DNA of 64,000 nucleotides from positions 124,001 to 188,000 of the forward strand of contig NZ_FMYQ01000008.1 of the NCBI RefSeq assembly GCF_900096975.1. Direction: 5' to 3'. A program made the position numbers and the translations under genes. Each line of letters starts with the position of its first letter. Within the stretch, counting starts at the first letter, position 1. This document shows positions 25,055-34,251 of the stretch, one piece after another. Source of the DNA: Paraburkholderia lycopersici. GTDB lineage: Bacteria; Pseudomonadota; Gammaproteobacteria; Burkholderiales; Burkholderiaceae. The notes under the pieces are model-generated. The model searched no databases. It was not told the origin of the DNA and was given only the letters and a program-made list of their open reading frames with translations.

Positions 25055-25942
25055 ATGAAAAGAACGACCTTTCAAAGGTTATTGCTTCCCGTAAGCGCCG
25101 GATTGGCCATGTGTCTTTCTGGATGCAACATGGAAGTCCTCGACCCCAAAGGAAGTGTGGGCATGGCGGAAAAGTCGCTGATCGCGACCTCCACCTGGGC
25201 CATGCTGATTGTTGTGATCCCCGTGATCTTCTTGACGCTCTGGTTCGCTTACCGCTATCGCGCGTCGAACCGCAGCGCCACGTATGCGCCGAAGTGGTCG
25301 CATTCGACGGCTATCGAAGTCGTCGTCTGGACCATTCCGACGCTGATCATTCTCTTCCTCGGCGTGCTCACGTGGAAAACCACGCACGAGCTTGACCCCT
25401 ACAAGCCGCTCGAATCGAACGTCAAGCCCATTAACGTCGAAGTCGTCGCACTCGACTGGAAATGGCTCTTCATCTATCCGGATCTGGGCATCGCCTCGGT
25501 GAACCAGCTGGCCGTGCCGGTCGGCACGCCGGTGAACTTCAGCATCACGTCGGATTCGGTGATGAACTCGTTCTTCATTCCGCAGCTCGGTACGCAGGTG
25601 TACGCGATGGCCGGCATGCAGACGCGTCTGCACCTGATCGCCGACCAGGCTGGCGACTACGCCGGCATGTCGGCGAACTTCAGCGGCAAGGGCTTCTCGG
25701 ACATGAAGTTCCGCACGCTCGCCACGAGCCAGCAAGATTTCGACGCGTGGGTCCAGAAGGTGAAGGCGTCCTCGACGCAGCTTTCGATGGATCGATACGC
25801 GACGGTCTCGCAGCCGAGCGAGAAGGCGCCTGTCGAGTACTTCTCGACGGTAGACCCGAAGCTCTTCAACAACATCATCGCGAAGTACAACAACGGCCAC
25901 GTCACGAATTTCAGTGACCCGTCGTGCGTGACCAAGGGGTAA
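25055..25942 (+). CDS. cyoA: Cytochrome o ubiquinol oxidase subunit II
   Basis: 295 residues from MKRTTFQRLLLP, chosen because it directly precedes a lipoprotein signal ending LSGC; an alternative ATG lies at 25,031. CyoA is the periplasm-facing subunit of the bo3-type quinol oxidase. Two transmembrane helices follow the Cys (STWAMLIVVIPVIFLTLWF and VVWTIPTLIILFLGVL), then a cupredoxin domain (WKWLFIYPDLGIASVNQLAVP) and a COX_ARM region. The CuA ligands of cytochrome c oxidases are absent, which separates it from CoxB. It is the first gene of cyoABCD, 6 bases before cyoB. Confidence 0.95.
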   Translation: MKRTTFQRLLLPVSAGLAMCLSGCNMEVLDPKGSVGMAEKSLIATSTWAMLIVVIPVIFLTLWFAYRYRASNRSATYAPKWSHSTAIEVVVWTIPTLIILFLGVLTWKTTHELDPYKPLESNVKPINVEVVALDWKWLFIYPDLGIASVNQLAVPVGTPVNFSITSDSVMNSFFIPQLGTQVYAMAGMQTRLHLIADQAGDYAGMSANFSGKGFSDMKFRTLATSQQDFDAWVQKVKASSTQLSMDRYATVSQPSEKAPVEYFSTVDPKLFNNIIAKYNNGHVTNFSDPSCVTKG

Positions 25943-25948
25943 GCAGGC

Positions 25949-27982
25949 ATGTTCGGAAAACTTACACTGGATGCCATTCCGTATCACGAGCCGATTATCG
26001 TCGGCACGATGATCGGCATGGCGCTCATCGGGGCAATCGTGCTCGGTGGCGTCACTTACCTCGGTAAGTGGAAATATCTTTGGACGGAGTGGCTGACGAG
26101 CGTCGACCACAAGCGTCTTGGCGTGATGTACATCGTCGTCGCCCTCATCATGCTCGTGCGCGGCTTTGCCGACGCTATCATGATGCGTACCCAGCTCGCG
26201 CTCGCGTACAACGCGCCGGGCTATCTCCCGCCGCACCACTACGACCAGATCTTCACGGCGCACGGCGTCATCATGATCTTCTTCATGGCGATGGCCTTCA
26301 TGGTCGGCCTGATGAACATCATCGTGCCGCTGCAGATCGGCGCACGCGACGTCGCGTTCCCGTTCCTGAACTCGCTGTCGTTCTGGATGACGGCCGTCGG
26401 CGCGGTCCTGCTGATGATTTCGCTCGTCGTGGGTGAATTCGCGCAGACCGGCTGGCTCGCGTATCCGCCGCTTTCGGAGCTTGCATACAGTCCGGGCGTC
26501 GGCGTCGACTATTACCTGTGGGCACTGCAGCTTTCGGGCGTGGGCACGCTGCTGACCGGCGTGAACTTCTTCGTCACGATCATCAAGATGCGCGCCCCTG
26601 GCATGACGATGATGAAGCTGCCGGTGTTCACGTGGACCGCGCTCTGCACGAACGTGCTGATCATGGCGTCGTTCCCGATCCTGACCATCGCGCTCGCGCT
26701 GCTCGGCCTCGACCGCTACGTCGGCACGCACTTCTTCACGAACGATGCCGGCGGCAACCAGATGCTGTACCTGAACCTGATCTGGGCCTGGGGTCACCCC
26801 GAGGTGTACATCCTGATCCTGCCGGCGTTCGGTATTTTCTCGGAAGTCGTGGCGACCTACGCGAAGAAGCCGCTGTTCGGCTACAAGGCCATGGTCTACG
26901 CGACCTGCGCGATCATGGTGCTGGCGTTCCTCGTGTGGCTGCATCACTTCTTCACGATGGGTTCGGGCGCGGACGTCAATGCGTTCTTCGGCATCATGAC
27001 GATGATCATTTCCATCCCGACGGGTGTGAAGATCTTCAACTGGCTGTTCACGATCTACCGCGGCCGCCTCGAGTTCAGCGCTTCGGTGCTGTGGACGATC
27101 GGCTTCATGGTCACCTTCACCATCGGCGGCATGACCGGCGTGATGATGGCGATCCCGGGTGCGGACTTCGTGCTGCACAACTCGCTGTTCCTGATCGCTC
27201 ACTTCCACAACGTCATCATCGGCGGCGTGCTGTTCGGCTATCTCGCCGGCATGAACTTCTGGTTCCCGAAGGTTTTCGGCTTCAAGCTCAACGAAAAGCT
27301 CGGCAAGCGCGCATTCTGGTTCTGGCTGGTCGGCTTCTACGTCGCGTTCGTGCCGCTGTACGTGCTCGGCTTCATGGGCGTGACGCGTCGTCTGAACCAC
27401 TACGACAATCCGGCATGGCATCCGTGGATGGTCATCGCCTGGGTCGGCGCCGTGCTCGTGCTGATCGGCATCCTGCACCAGTTCGCGCAGCTGTACGTTT
27501 CGATCCGCGACCGCAACCTGCCGGAAAACCGCGACCTGACGGGCGATCCGTGGGGTGGCCGTACGCTGGAGTGGTCGATCTCGTCGCCGCCGCCGTCGTA
27601 TAACTTCCCGGTCATCCCGCACGTGAGCGAACTCGACGAATTCGCGCACCTGAAGGAAACGGGCCGCGAAACGCCGGACGTCGCGAACACGAAGTACACC
27701 GATATCCATATGCCCTCGAACACGAGCGCTGGTGTGTTCATCGGCTTCTTCAGCCTGGTGCTCGGCTTTGCTGGCATCTGGCACATCTGGTGGCTCATGA
27801 TCGTTGGCTTCGTCGGCATTGTCGGCACCGCCATCGCGTACAGCTTCCAGAAGAACGAGGGCTACTACATCCCGGCCGCCAAGGTCCGGGCAGACGAAGA
27901 ACTGCGCAATCGCGCACTGGTCAAGGCGTTCGAAGAGAAGCAACGCCGTGGCAAGGTTGAAGCAGCACTGGAGGCCAACTGA
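25949..27982 (+). CDS. cyoB: Cytochrome o ubiquinol oxidase subunit I
   Basis: 677 residues, the catalytic haem-copper subunit that reduces O2 to water and pumps protons. Metal-site motifs are intact: [15 protein letters not shown] (CuB His and cross-linked Tyr), LHHFFTMG (two CuB His), [10 protein letters not shown] (haem o3 and haem b His), and an N-terminal haem-b His in [16 protein letters not shown]. Quinol-binding residues of the Cyo class are consistent with [11 protein letters not shown]. The stop overlaps the cyoC start by one base (TGATG). Length and layout match E. coli CyoB (663 residues). Confidence 0.97.
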   Translation: MFGKLTLDAIPYHEPIIVGTMIGMALIGAIVLGGVTYLGKWKYLWTEWLTSVDHKRLGVMYIVVALIMLVRGFADAIMMRTQLALAYNAPGYLPPHHYDQIFTAHGVIMIFFMAMAFMVGLMNIIVPLQIGARDVAFPFLNSLSFWMTAVGAVLLMISLVVGEFAQTGWLAYPPLSELAYSPGVGVDYYLWALQLSGVGTLLTGVNFFVTIIKMRAPGMTMMKLPVFTWTALCTNVLIMASFPILTIALALLGLDRYVGTHFFTNDAGGNQMLYLNLIWAWGHPEVYILILPAFGIFSEVVATYAKKPLFGYKAMVYATCAIMVLAFLVWLHHFFTMGSGADVNAFFGIMTMIISIPTGVKIFNWLFTIYRGRLEFSASVLWTIGFMVTFTIGGMTGVMMAIPGADFVLHNSLFLIAHFHNVIIGGVLFGYLAGMNFWFPKVFGFKLNEKLGKRAFWFWLVGFYVAFVPLYVLGFMGVTRRLNHYDNPAWHPWMVIAWVGAVLVLIGILHQFAQLYVSIRDRNLPENRDLTGDPWGGRTLEWSISSPPPSYNFPVIPHVSELDEFAHLKETGRETPDVANTKYTDIHMPSNTSAGVFIGFFSLVLGFAGIWHIWWLMIVGFVGIVGTAIAYSFQKNEGYYIPAAKVRADEELRNRALVKAFEEKQRRGKVEAALEAN

Positions 27983-28593
27983 TGTTGACGAAGACAAGTG
28001 CGGCCGCACTCGCGGAGCACGATCACCACGATCACCCGCCGTCACACTCGGTGTTCGGCTTCTGGCTGTACCTGATGACGGACTGCATTCTGTTCGGCTC
28101 GCTGTTCGCAGTGTTCGCCGTGATGCAGAACCAGTTCGCCGGCGGTCCGACGGGCAAGGACCTGTTCGACATCCCGGGCGTCGCGCTGGAAACGGCGGTG
28201 CTGCTGCTGTCGTCCATCACGTACGGCTTCGCGATGATCGGCGCGCACAAGAAGCGCACCGGTCAGGTGCTGTTCTGGCTGGCCATTACGTTCCTGCTGG
28301 GCGCGACGTTCCTGTATTTCGAACTGCATGAATTCGCGCACCTGATCGAAGAAGGCGCAGGCCCGCAGCGCAGCGCGTTCCTCTCGTCGTTCTTCACGCT
28401 GGTCGCCACCCACGGTATCCACGTGACGTTCGGCATGATCTGGATGGTCGTCCTGATGGTGCAGGCCGCGAAGGCGCCTGTTCTCGGCGAGCGCGAAATC
28501 CGCCGCCTGACGTGCCTCAGCCTCTTCTGGCACTTCCTGGACATCGTCTGGATCTGCGTGTTCTCTTTTGTTTATCTTGCGAGCGTGATCTAA
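27982..28593 (+). CDS. cyoC: Cytochrome o ubiquinol oxidase subunit III
   Basis: 203 residues with five transmembrane helices of the COX3 fold (PF00510), e.g. VFGFWLYLMTDCILFGSLFA and HGIHVTFGMIWMVVLMVQA. The N-terminus carries a His-rich stretch (EHDHHDHPPSH) common in Burkholderia CyoC. It starts on the last base of the cyoB stop codon and ends directly against cyoD. It assists assembly and proton uptake of the oxidase. Confidence 0.95.
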   Translation: MLTKTSAAALAEHDHHDHPPSHSVFGFWLYLMTDCILFGSLFAVFAVMQNQFAGGPTGKDLFDIPGVALETAVLLLSSITYGFAMIGAHKKRTGQVLFWLAITFLLGATFLYFELHEFAHLIEEGAGPQRSAFLSSFFTLVATHGIHVTFGMIWMVVLMVQAAKAPVLGEREIRRLTCLSLFWHFLDIVWICVFSFVYLASVI

Positions 28594-28923
28594 ATGAGTG
28601 CTCATTCCATCCACGAAGAAGAAAGCCACGGCAGCTTCGGCGGCTATCTGGCCGGTTTCATCCTGGCGGTGGTGCTCACGGCCGCTTCGTTCTGGCTCGT
28701 CCTGCATGGCGGCTTTCCGCGCGAAACCGCGCTGATCGGCCTCGCCGTGCTGGCCGTCGTGCAGATCCTCGTTCACCTCGTGTTCTTCCTGCACATGAAC
28801 ACGTCGTCGAGCCAGCGCTGGAACGTGACCGCGTTCGGTTTCACGGCGTTGACCGTGCTGATCGTCGTGATCGGCACGCTGTGGGTCATGCACAACGTCA
28901 GCATGAACATGATGTCGCGCTAA
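28594..28923 (+). CDS. cyoD: Cytochrome o ubiquinol oxidase subunit IV
   Basis: 109 residues with three transmembrane helices (COX4_pro, PF03626): FGGYLAGFILAVVLTAASFW, then ETALIGLAVLAVVQILVHLVFF-like and a third at the C-terminus. The start follows the cyoC stop without a gap. CyoD supports assembly of the CuB site in subunit I. It is the last gene before a strong terminator; no cyoE (haem O synthase) is present in the window. Confidence 0.95.
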   Translation: MSAHSIHEEESHGSFGGYLAGFILAVVLTAASFWLVLHGGFPRETALIGLAVLAVVQILVHLVFFLHMNTSSSQRWNVTAFGFTALTVLIVVIGTLWVMHNVSMNMMSR

Positions 28924-28975
28924 GCGTTCATCGTTGCCGGACTTGCGCGTCGTTCCTCGAACGGGGCGCAAACGA

Positions 28976-29017
28976 AAAACGCCGCCAGGCCTTCGGGCCG
29001 GCGGCGTTTTCTTTGGG
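28976..29017 (+). terminator. Rho-independent terminator of cyoABCD
   Basis: AAAACGCCGCC (28976-28986) and GGCGGCGTTTT (29000-29010) form an 11-base stem followed by CTTT, about 55 bases after cyoD. The A-rich 5' side makes it potentially bidirectional, also serving the convergent SGNH hydrolase gene. Confidence 0.88.
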
Positions 29018-29066
29018 GCTCGCGGATCTCGCCGGGACGTTCTTCGCGAGGCAAACGCGCGCTCGC

Positions 29067-29717
29067 CTACGCGCCGAAGCGCTGGCGCACGATGTCCGCG
29101 ACGGCCTTGCCGAGCCGATGGTGTTGCGCGGCTTCGAAGTGGACGCCGTCCGTAGGGCTGACCGCCGCGAATTCGCCGGCGTCGAGAAACGCCGAGCCGT
29201 ACTTCACGGCCACGCGCTCGTAGAGCGGGGCGAGCAGGCGGGATTTGGCCGCACCGCCCGCGAAGATCGCGCCGAGAAAGCCGATCTCCTCGATCGGCAC
29301 GGGCGACATCAGCAGCACGTGCGGCGTCGAGCCGCCCGGACCCGCGCGGCACGCGACCAGCGTTTCGAGCAGCACGTCGACCGAATTCGCGATGTCGGCC
29401 GGCGTGACGGAAAAGCGTGTCTTGAGGTCGTTGGTGCCGAGCATCAGCGCGACCACGTCGACGGGCAACTGGCTTTCGAGGCACGGCCGCAGGTACGCGT
29501 GCCCGTTCTTGTGCCGGCCTTCGATCGGATCGTCGTGAACCGTGGTGCGTGCGGGCAGGCCTTCCTCGACGATCGTCCAGCCTGGTCCGAGCGCCTCGCG
29601 CAGCGCTCCGGGCCAGCGGTCGGTAGGGCCGAAGCGTTCGAGGACGCCGGGCGCGGTCAGCGGCTTCGTGCCGTGCGTATTGGAATCGCCGTAACAGAGC
29701 AGGGTGCGTGACGTCAT
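29067..29717 (-). CDS. SGNH/GDSL-family hydrolase (arylesterase-like)
   Basis: 216 residues from MTSRTLLCYGDSNTHG. The SGNH blocks are visible: nucleophile GDSN at the start, GTND in VALMLGTNDLKTRF, and the catalytic Asp/His pair in PTDGVHFEAAQHHRLG. No signal peptide, so it is cytoplasmic. It is closest to the arylesterase/acyl-esterase group of GDSL hydrolases; the natural substrate is unknown. It is divergent from the TetR regulator, sharing a 105-base intergenic region that carries the NemR-like operator, so it may belong to the same regulon. Confidence 0.87.
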   Translation of the reverse strand: MTSRTLLCYGDSNTHGTKPLTAPGVLERFGPTDRWPGALREALGPGWTIVEEGLPARTTVHDDPIEGRHKNGHAYLRPCLESQLPVDVVALMLGTNDLKTRFSVTPADIANSVDVLLETLVACRAGPGGSTPHVLLMSPVPIEEIGFLGAIFAGGAAKSRLLAPLYERVAVKYGSAFLDAGEFAAVSPTDGVHFEAAQHHRLGKAVADIVRQRFGA

Positions 29718-29783
29718 GGTTTGCCTCTCTCCAGGTTGCGGGGTTGCCGGGGGTGCAATGCCACTACTCAGCATGGGAGATTA

Positions 29784-29800
29784 CTAGACGACCGGTCTAG
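29784..29800. promoter_or_regulatory. TetR/NemR-like operator 1
   Basis: CTAGACGACCGGTCTAG has perfect 6-base arms around a 5-base centre, lies in the intergenic region between the divergent hydrolase and tetR genes, and is repeated almost exactly (TAGACrACCGGTCTA) before the DJ-1 gene. It probably gives autoregulation by the TetR protein. Confidence 0.8.
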
Positions 29801-29822
29801 CCGCTCGGTAAGATGCGATCCC

Positions 29823-30425
29823 ATGAACGCAGCCGCAGCCGCCGATGTGCGGCAACATATCCTCGATACCGCCATGCCCATCTTGCTGGGCAAGGGCTTT
29901 TCCGCAGTCGGTCTCAACGAGATCCTCGCGGCTGCCGGTGTGCCCAAGGGGTCGTTCTATCACTATTTCGGCTCGAAAGAGGCGTTCGGTGAGGCGCTGC
30001 TGAACGCGTATTTCGCCGAATATGCGGAGCGCCTCGACGATCTGCTGGTGCGGCAACCGGGTACGGCAGCCGAGCGGCTGCTGTGTTACTGCGAGCATTG
30101 GCGCACGACTCAATGCGCCGACGACCCGGTCGGCAAGTGCCTCGCGGTAAAACTGGGCGCGGAGGTGAGCGATCTTTCCGAGGCGATGCGCGCGGCGTTG
30201 CGTCTCGGCACGGACACAGCCATTTCGCGCATTGCTGCCTGCATCGAGGAAGGACGGGCGGACGGCTCGCTCGCAAACGTGAACGATGCCGCGACAGCGG
30301 CGGTGACGCTCTATGAACTGTGGCTGGGCGCGACGCTGCTCGAAAAGATCCGCCGCGACCGCAAGCCGCTCGACGCCGCCATGGCGACCACACGAATCCT
30401 GTTGAACCTGCCTCCGGGCAACTGA
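29823..30425 (+). CDS. TetR-family repressor, NemR-like
   Basis: 200 residues from MNAAAAADVRQHILD; the 34 codons upstream in frame are not family-like and cover the operator. The N-terminal TetR helix-turn-helix is clear (ILAAAGVPKGSFYHYFGSKEAFGEALL). The ligand domain has the layout of NemR/AcrR-type regulators, with Cys in LLCYCEHW and VGKCLAVKL that could sense electrophiles, as Cys do in NemR. It is flanked by two matching operators. Target genes by position: itself, the DJ-1 gene, the old yellow enzyme and perhaps the SGNH hydrolase. Confidence 0.85.
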   Translation: MNAAAAADVRQHILDTAMPILLGKGFSAVGLNEILAAAGVPKGSFYHYFGSKEAFGEALLNAYFAEYAERLDDLLVRQPGTAAERLLCYCEHWRTTQCADDPVGKCLAVKLGAEVSDLSEAMRAALRLGTDTAISRIAACIEEGRADGSLANVNDAATAAVTLYELWLGATLLEKIRRDRKPLDAAMATTRILLNLPPGN

Positions 30426-30483
30426 TCGAACGCGAAGCTGCGGGGAGCGGCGCGCGAGATCGCCGCGGATTGCGCCGATGAAC

Positions 30484-30498
30484 TAGACAACCGGTCTA
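30484..30498. promoter_or_regulatory. TetR/NemR-like operator 2
   Basis: TAGACAACCGGTCTA differs from operator 1 at one central base. It lies 80 bases before the DJ-1 family gene, in promoter position. Two near-identical palindromes flanking the tetR gene argue for one repressor controlling both promoters. Confidence 0.8.
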
Positions 30499-30578
30499 AT
30501 AGTAACGTATTCGCTACGCCGAAAAGACCGGTTCCAGGGGCGCATGAGCGCCCGAATCTCACCGATAAAGGAACGCCG

Positions 30579-31262
30579 ATGAAAGTTCTGATCGTTTTGA
30601 CCTCACACGAAGAGCTCGGCGACACGGGCAAGAAAACGGGTTTCTGGCTCGAGGAATTCGCTGCGCCGTACTATGCCTTGCGCGACGCGGGCGTCGAGCT
30701 CACGCTCGCTTCGCCCAAAGGTGGCCAGCCGCCGCTCGATCCGAAGAGCAGCGATCCTTCGGCGCAGACCGGTGCGACGCGGCGGTTCGCGTCCGACAAG
30801 CAGGCGCAAGCGGCGCTTGCCAATACGAAACGTCTCGCCGATGTCGACGCCAGCGCGTTCGACGCCGTGTTCTATCCGGGCGGCCACGGCCCGCTTTGGG
30901 ATCTCGCGGAGGATCCCGTGTCCATTGCGCTGATCGAAAAGACGATCGCCGCCGGCAGGCCCGTAGCCGCCGTTTGCCACGCGCCTGGCGTGCTGCGTCA
31001 TGTGAAGGGCGTGGACGGCAAGCTGCTCGTGGCCGGCAAGTCGGTCACCGGTTTTTCGAACGCCGAAGAGGCGGCGGTGCAACTGACCGAGGTCGTGCCG
31101 TTCCTCGTCGAGGACATGCTGAAGGCGAGCGGCGGCCAATACACGAAGGCCGCCGACTGGCAGCCGCACGTGGCCACCGACGGCCTGCTCATCACGGGGC
31201 AGAATCCGGCGTCGTCCGAGCCGGTTGCCGAGGCTTTGCTCGCGGCGCTGCGCCGCACCTGA
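30579..31262 (+). CDS. DJ-1/PfpI (type 1 glutamine amidotransferase-like) protein
   Basis: 227 residues with the DJ-1/PfpI fold (PF01965). The nucleophile elbow AAVCHAPG places Cys133 next to His134, and Glu26 in FWLEEFAAP matches the acidic residue that activates the Cys in Hsp31-type proteins. Such proteins act as glyoxalase III / deglycases on methylglyoxal-type electrophiles. An AAAGGA site precedes the ATG and operator 2 lies just upstream. The neighbouring OYE and ABM genes fit a reactive-electrophile defence operon. Confidence 0.9.
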   Translation: MKVLIVLTSHEELGDTGKKTGFWLEEFAAPYYALRDAGVELTLASPKGGQPPLDPKSSDPSAQTGATRRFASDKQAQAALANTKRLADVDASAFDAVFYPGGHGPLWDLAEDPVSIALIEKTIAAGRPVAAVCHAPGVLRHVKGVDGKLLVAGKSVTGFSNAEEAAVQLTEVVPFLVEDMLKASGGQYTKAADWQPHVATDGLLITGQNPASSEPVAEALLAALRRT

Positions 31263-31458
31263 TCGTTCGTGCTCGTTTCGTTCCCGCTCGTTTCGTTCGA
31301 GCGAGTGCGCCTGTTTTCCCCGTTTTTTCCTTTCGGCAACGCTGCGAGCGGCGGCTGTCCGTCCGCGCCCGGCTCCGTCTTGCCGGGAGGAAATCCCGTT
31401 TTGCCAACCGGCGCGGGCGCCGCGCGCAGCGCGACCTGTGTCAACAAAGGAGCTGTAG

Positions 31459-32556
31459 ATGTCCGCATTGTTCGAACCGTTCAAGCTCAAGGGCGTATCC
31501 CTGCGCAACCGCATCGCCGTGCCGCCGATGTGCCAGTACATGGCCGTCGATGGCGTGATCAACGACTGGCATCACGTCCACTACGCGCAAATCGCGCGCG
31601 GCGGCGCGGGCCTCGTGATCGTCGAGGCGACGGCGGTTTCGCCCGAGGGCCGCATCACGCCGGCTTGCGCGGGCCTCTGGAACGACGCGCAGGCCGAGGC
31701 ATTCAAGCCGACCGTCGCGGCGATCAAGGCGGCGGGCGCCGTGCCCGGCATCCAGATCGCGCACGCGGGCCGCAAGGCGAGCGCAAACCGCCCGTGGGAA
31801 GGCGACGACCACATTGCCGATAGCGACGCGCGCGGCTGGCAGACCATCGCGCCGTCGCCGATCGCGTTCGGCGCCCATCTGCCGAAGGTGCCGCAGGCGA
31901 TGACGCTCGACGACATCGCGCGCGTGCGCGAGGACTTCGTGGCCGCAGCGAAGCGTGCGCTCGAAGCCGGTTTCGAATGGCTCGAGCTGCACTTCGCGCA
32001 CGGCTATCTCGGCCAGAGCTTTTTCTCGACGCACTCGAACCAGCGCGACGACGCGTACGGCGGCAGCCTCGAAAACCGCAGCCGTTTCCTGCTCGAAACG
32101 CTGGCTGCGGTGCGCAAGGTCTGGCCCGAGCATTTGCCGCTGACGGCGCGCTTCGGTGTGATCGAGTACGATGGCCGCGACGAAGAAACGCTCGCCGGGT
32201 CGATCGAACTCGCGAAGGGTTTCAAGCGCGAAGGGCTCGACATGCTGGGCGTGAGCGTCGGTTTTTCGACGCCTGCGGCGCAGATTCCGTGGGCGCCCGC
32301 CTTTCTCGCGCCGATCGCGCAAAAGGTGCGCCGCGCGGCCGGTCTGCCGGTGTCGTCGGCGTGGGGCATCGGCACGCCTGAACTGGCCGAGCGCTCGGTG
32401 GCCAGCGAGCAACTCGACCTCGTGATGGTGGGCCGCGCGCATCTTGCGAATCCGCACTGGCCGTACCGCGCGGCCCAGGCGCTTGGCGTGGAGCGCGCCG
32501 CGTGGACCTTGCCCGCCCCCTACGCGTACTGGCTCGAGCGCTACAAGGCCGGCTGA
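31459..32556 (+). CDS. NADH:flavin oxidoreductase, old yellow enzyme (YqjM-like)
   Basis: 365 residues of the OYE family (PF00724), FMN enzymes that reduce activated C=C bonds and electrophiles such as N-ethylmaleimide. Visible motifs: LRNRIAVPPMCQYMAVDG with the YqjM-class redox Cys, GIQIAHAGRKAS (active-site His), HFAHGYLGQSFFS and the C-terminal LVMVGRAHLANPHW phosphate-binding region. AAAGGAG precedes ATG. It follows the DJ-1 gene by 197 bases in the same direction and probably shares the NemR-like control. Confidence 0.93.
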   Translation: MSALFEPFKLKGVSLRNRIAVPPMCQYMAVDGVINDWHHVHYAQIARGGAGLVIVEATAVSPEGRITPACAGLWNDAQAEAFKPTVAAIKAAGAVPGIQIAHAGRKASANRPWEGDDHIADSDARGWQTIAPSPIAFGAHLPKVPQAMTLDDIARVREDFVAAAKRALEAGFEWLELHFAHGYLGQSFFSTHSNQRDDAYGGSLENRSRFLLETLAAVRKVWPEHLPLTARFGVIEYDGRDEETLAGSIELAKGFKREGLDMLGVSVGFSTPAAQIPWAPAFLAPIAQKVRRAAGLPVSSAWGIGTPELAERSVASEQLDLVMVGRAHLANPHWPYRAAQALGVERAAWTLPAPYAYWLERYKAG

Positions 32557-32608
32557 GCACCGCCGGGATTTGCCGATCAGCACGACTGTCGATGACGAGG
32601 GAATTTCA

Positions 32609-32908
32609 ATGACTGTCTATCTATTTGCGAGCATCACGCCCAAGCCCCAGCATGTCGCCGAAGTGGAAGCGCTGATGCGCGACATGGTCTCGCACACGCG
32701 CAAGGAGCCGGGCAATTTGCGCTATGACCTGTTGCGCCGTGCGGACGGCGCGCCGGGCTTTCACCTCTATGAAGCCTATGTCGACGAGGGCGCGGTGCAA
32801 GCGCATCGCGAGAGCGCGCATTTCGCCGCATACCGCGCGCAGATCGCCGCGTGGGTAACGGAGCCGCCCGAAGTGAAGCTGTTGACGGGCGTGGATGTCG
32901 CCGACTGA
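32609..32908 (+). CDS. ABM-domain putative quinol monooxygenase (YgiN-like)
   Basis: 99 residues forming an antibiotic-biosynthesis-monooxygenase ferredoxin-like fold (PF03992): FASITPKPQHVAEVEALMRD, then EPGNLRYDLLRRADGAPGF and HLYEAYVDEGAVQAHRES. Relatives such as YgiN oxidise menadiol to menadione without a cofactor. It lies 52 bases after the OYE gene in the same direction, so probably the third gene of the electrophile/quinone stress operon. Confidence 0.87.
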   Translation: MTVYLFASITPKPQHVAEVEALMRDMVSHTRKEPGNLRYDLLRRADGAPGFHLYEAYVDEGAVQAHRESAHFAAYRAQIAAWVTEPPEVKLLTGVDVAD

Positions 32909-32998
32909 AGCGGCGATTTCGTCGCGTTCGTGATCGCGTTCGGCGAGCGCCGGACATCGTTTCGCAGCGGTGTCCGGCGTATTGCTTTCGAGCGCCGC

Positions 32999-34027
32999 TT
33001 AGCCAGCCATATCGAGCACGACGCGGCCTTCGATTGCGCCGCGCTCCATGCGCGCGAACACGTCGTTGATGTTCTCGAGCTTGTCCGTGGAGACGGTGGC
33101 CTTCACCTTGCCTTCTTCGGCGAACATCAGCGACTCTTCGAGGTCGAGGCGCGTGCCGACAATCGAGCCGCGCACCGTCACGCCGCCTAGCACCATGTCG
33201 AAGATCGGCAACGGGAAGTCGCCGGGCGGCAGGCCGTTCAGCGACACCGTGCCGCCCCGGCGCACCATGCCGAGCGCCTGTGAAAACGCAATGGGCGATA
33301 CCGCGGTGACGAGCACGCCGTGCGCGCCGCCGATTTCCTTCTTCAAATACGCAGCGGGGTCGGTCGTTTTCGCGTTGACCGTCACGGCCGCGCCGAGGCG
33401 TTTCGCGAGTTCCAGTTTCGTATCGTCCACATCGACGGCCGCGACGTTGAGTCCCATCGCGCGGGCGTATTGCACGGCCATGTGGCCGAGGCCGCCCACG
33501 CCGGAAATGACGACCCAGTTGCCAGGGCGCGCGTCGGTGACCTTCAGGCCCTTGTAGACCGTGACGCCCGCGCAGAGCACCGGCGCGATCTCGATGAAGT
33601 CGATATTTTTCGGCAACCGCCCTACGTAATTCGCGTCGGCCTTTGCATATTGAGCGAAGCCGCCGTTCACCGAATAGCCTGTGTTCTGCTGCTGCTCGCA
33701 AAGCGTTTCCCAGCCGCCCAGGCAATGTTCGCAATGGCCGCACGCCGAATAGAGCCATGGGATGCCCACGCGGTCGCCTTCCTTCACATGCGTAACGCCC
33801 GCGCCCACACCGACGACATGGCCGACTCCCTCGTGACCCGGAATGAAGGGTGGCTGCGGCTTGACGGGCCAGTCGCCGTGCGCGGCGTGCAGGTCCGTGT
33901 GGCACACGCCGCACGCTTCGATCTTCACGAGCAGTTCGCCGGGCCCCGGGGTGGGCACAGCCACTTCCTCGAGCACGAGGGGTTGGCCAAATGCGCGGAC
34001 TACCGCGGCTTGCATCGTCTTGTTCAT
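32999..34027 (-). CDS. adhP: Zinc-dependent alcohol dehydrogenase, AdhP type
   Basis: 342 residues from [16 protein letters not shown] with AGGAG upstream. Medium-chain dehydrogenase fold: catalytic zinc site [15 protein letters not shown] with GHEGVGHV, structural zinc cluster [15 protein letters not shown], and an NAD-binding [14 protein letters not shown]. It oxidises ethanol and other primary alcohols or reduces aldehydes. The gene converges on the ABM gene, so it is a separate transcript; no copy of the NemR-like operator was seen before it. Confidence 0.93.
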   Translation of the reverse strand: MNKTMQAAVVRAFGQPLVLEEVAVPTPGPGELLVKIEACGVCHTDLHAAHGDWPVKPQPPFIPGHEGVGHVVGVGAGVTHVKEGDRVGIPWLYSACGHCEHCLGGWETLCEQQQNTGYSVNGGFAQYAKADANYVGRLPKNIDFIEIAPVLCAGVTVYKGLKVTDARPGNWVVISGVGGLGHMAVQYARAMGLNVAAVDVDDTKLELAKRLGAAVTVNAKTTDPAAYLKKEIGGAHGVLVTAVSPIAFSQALGMVRRGGTVSLNGLPPGDFPLPIFDMVLGGVTVRGSIVGTRLDLEESLMFAEEGKVKATVSTDKLENINDVFARMERGAIEGRVVLDMAG

Positions 34028-34251
34028 CGTCGAGCTCCTGAATGGCGGCGCGCGGCTGGATGCGAAGCGCATCGCGGTGTCGCCTTGCGTCCGCGGCTGA
34101 TTTTCAAGTTTGGCGGAAAGAAGGTTCGTGTGCGATGAGCGTGCGCAAGCGTCGCTTCGGGCGGGAAATAGGCGGCGAAGCCTTTTCAGACGAATCTGCC
34201 GTTAAGTTAATATTGAATAAGGTGCCGTAACAGTCCCGTTGCCGAGAAACC

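Noticed and set aside
25079..28045. Minus-strand open frame of 988 codons opposite cyoAB
   Set aside because: Antisense shadow of highly conserved oxidase genes; His/Arg/Asp-rich composition typical of reversed hydrophobic codons.
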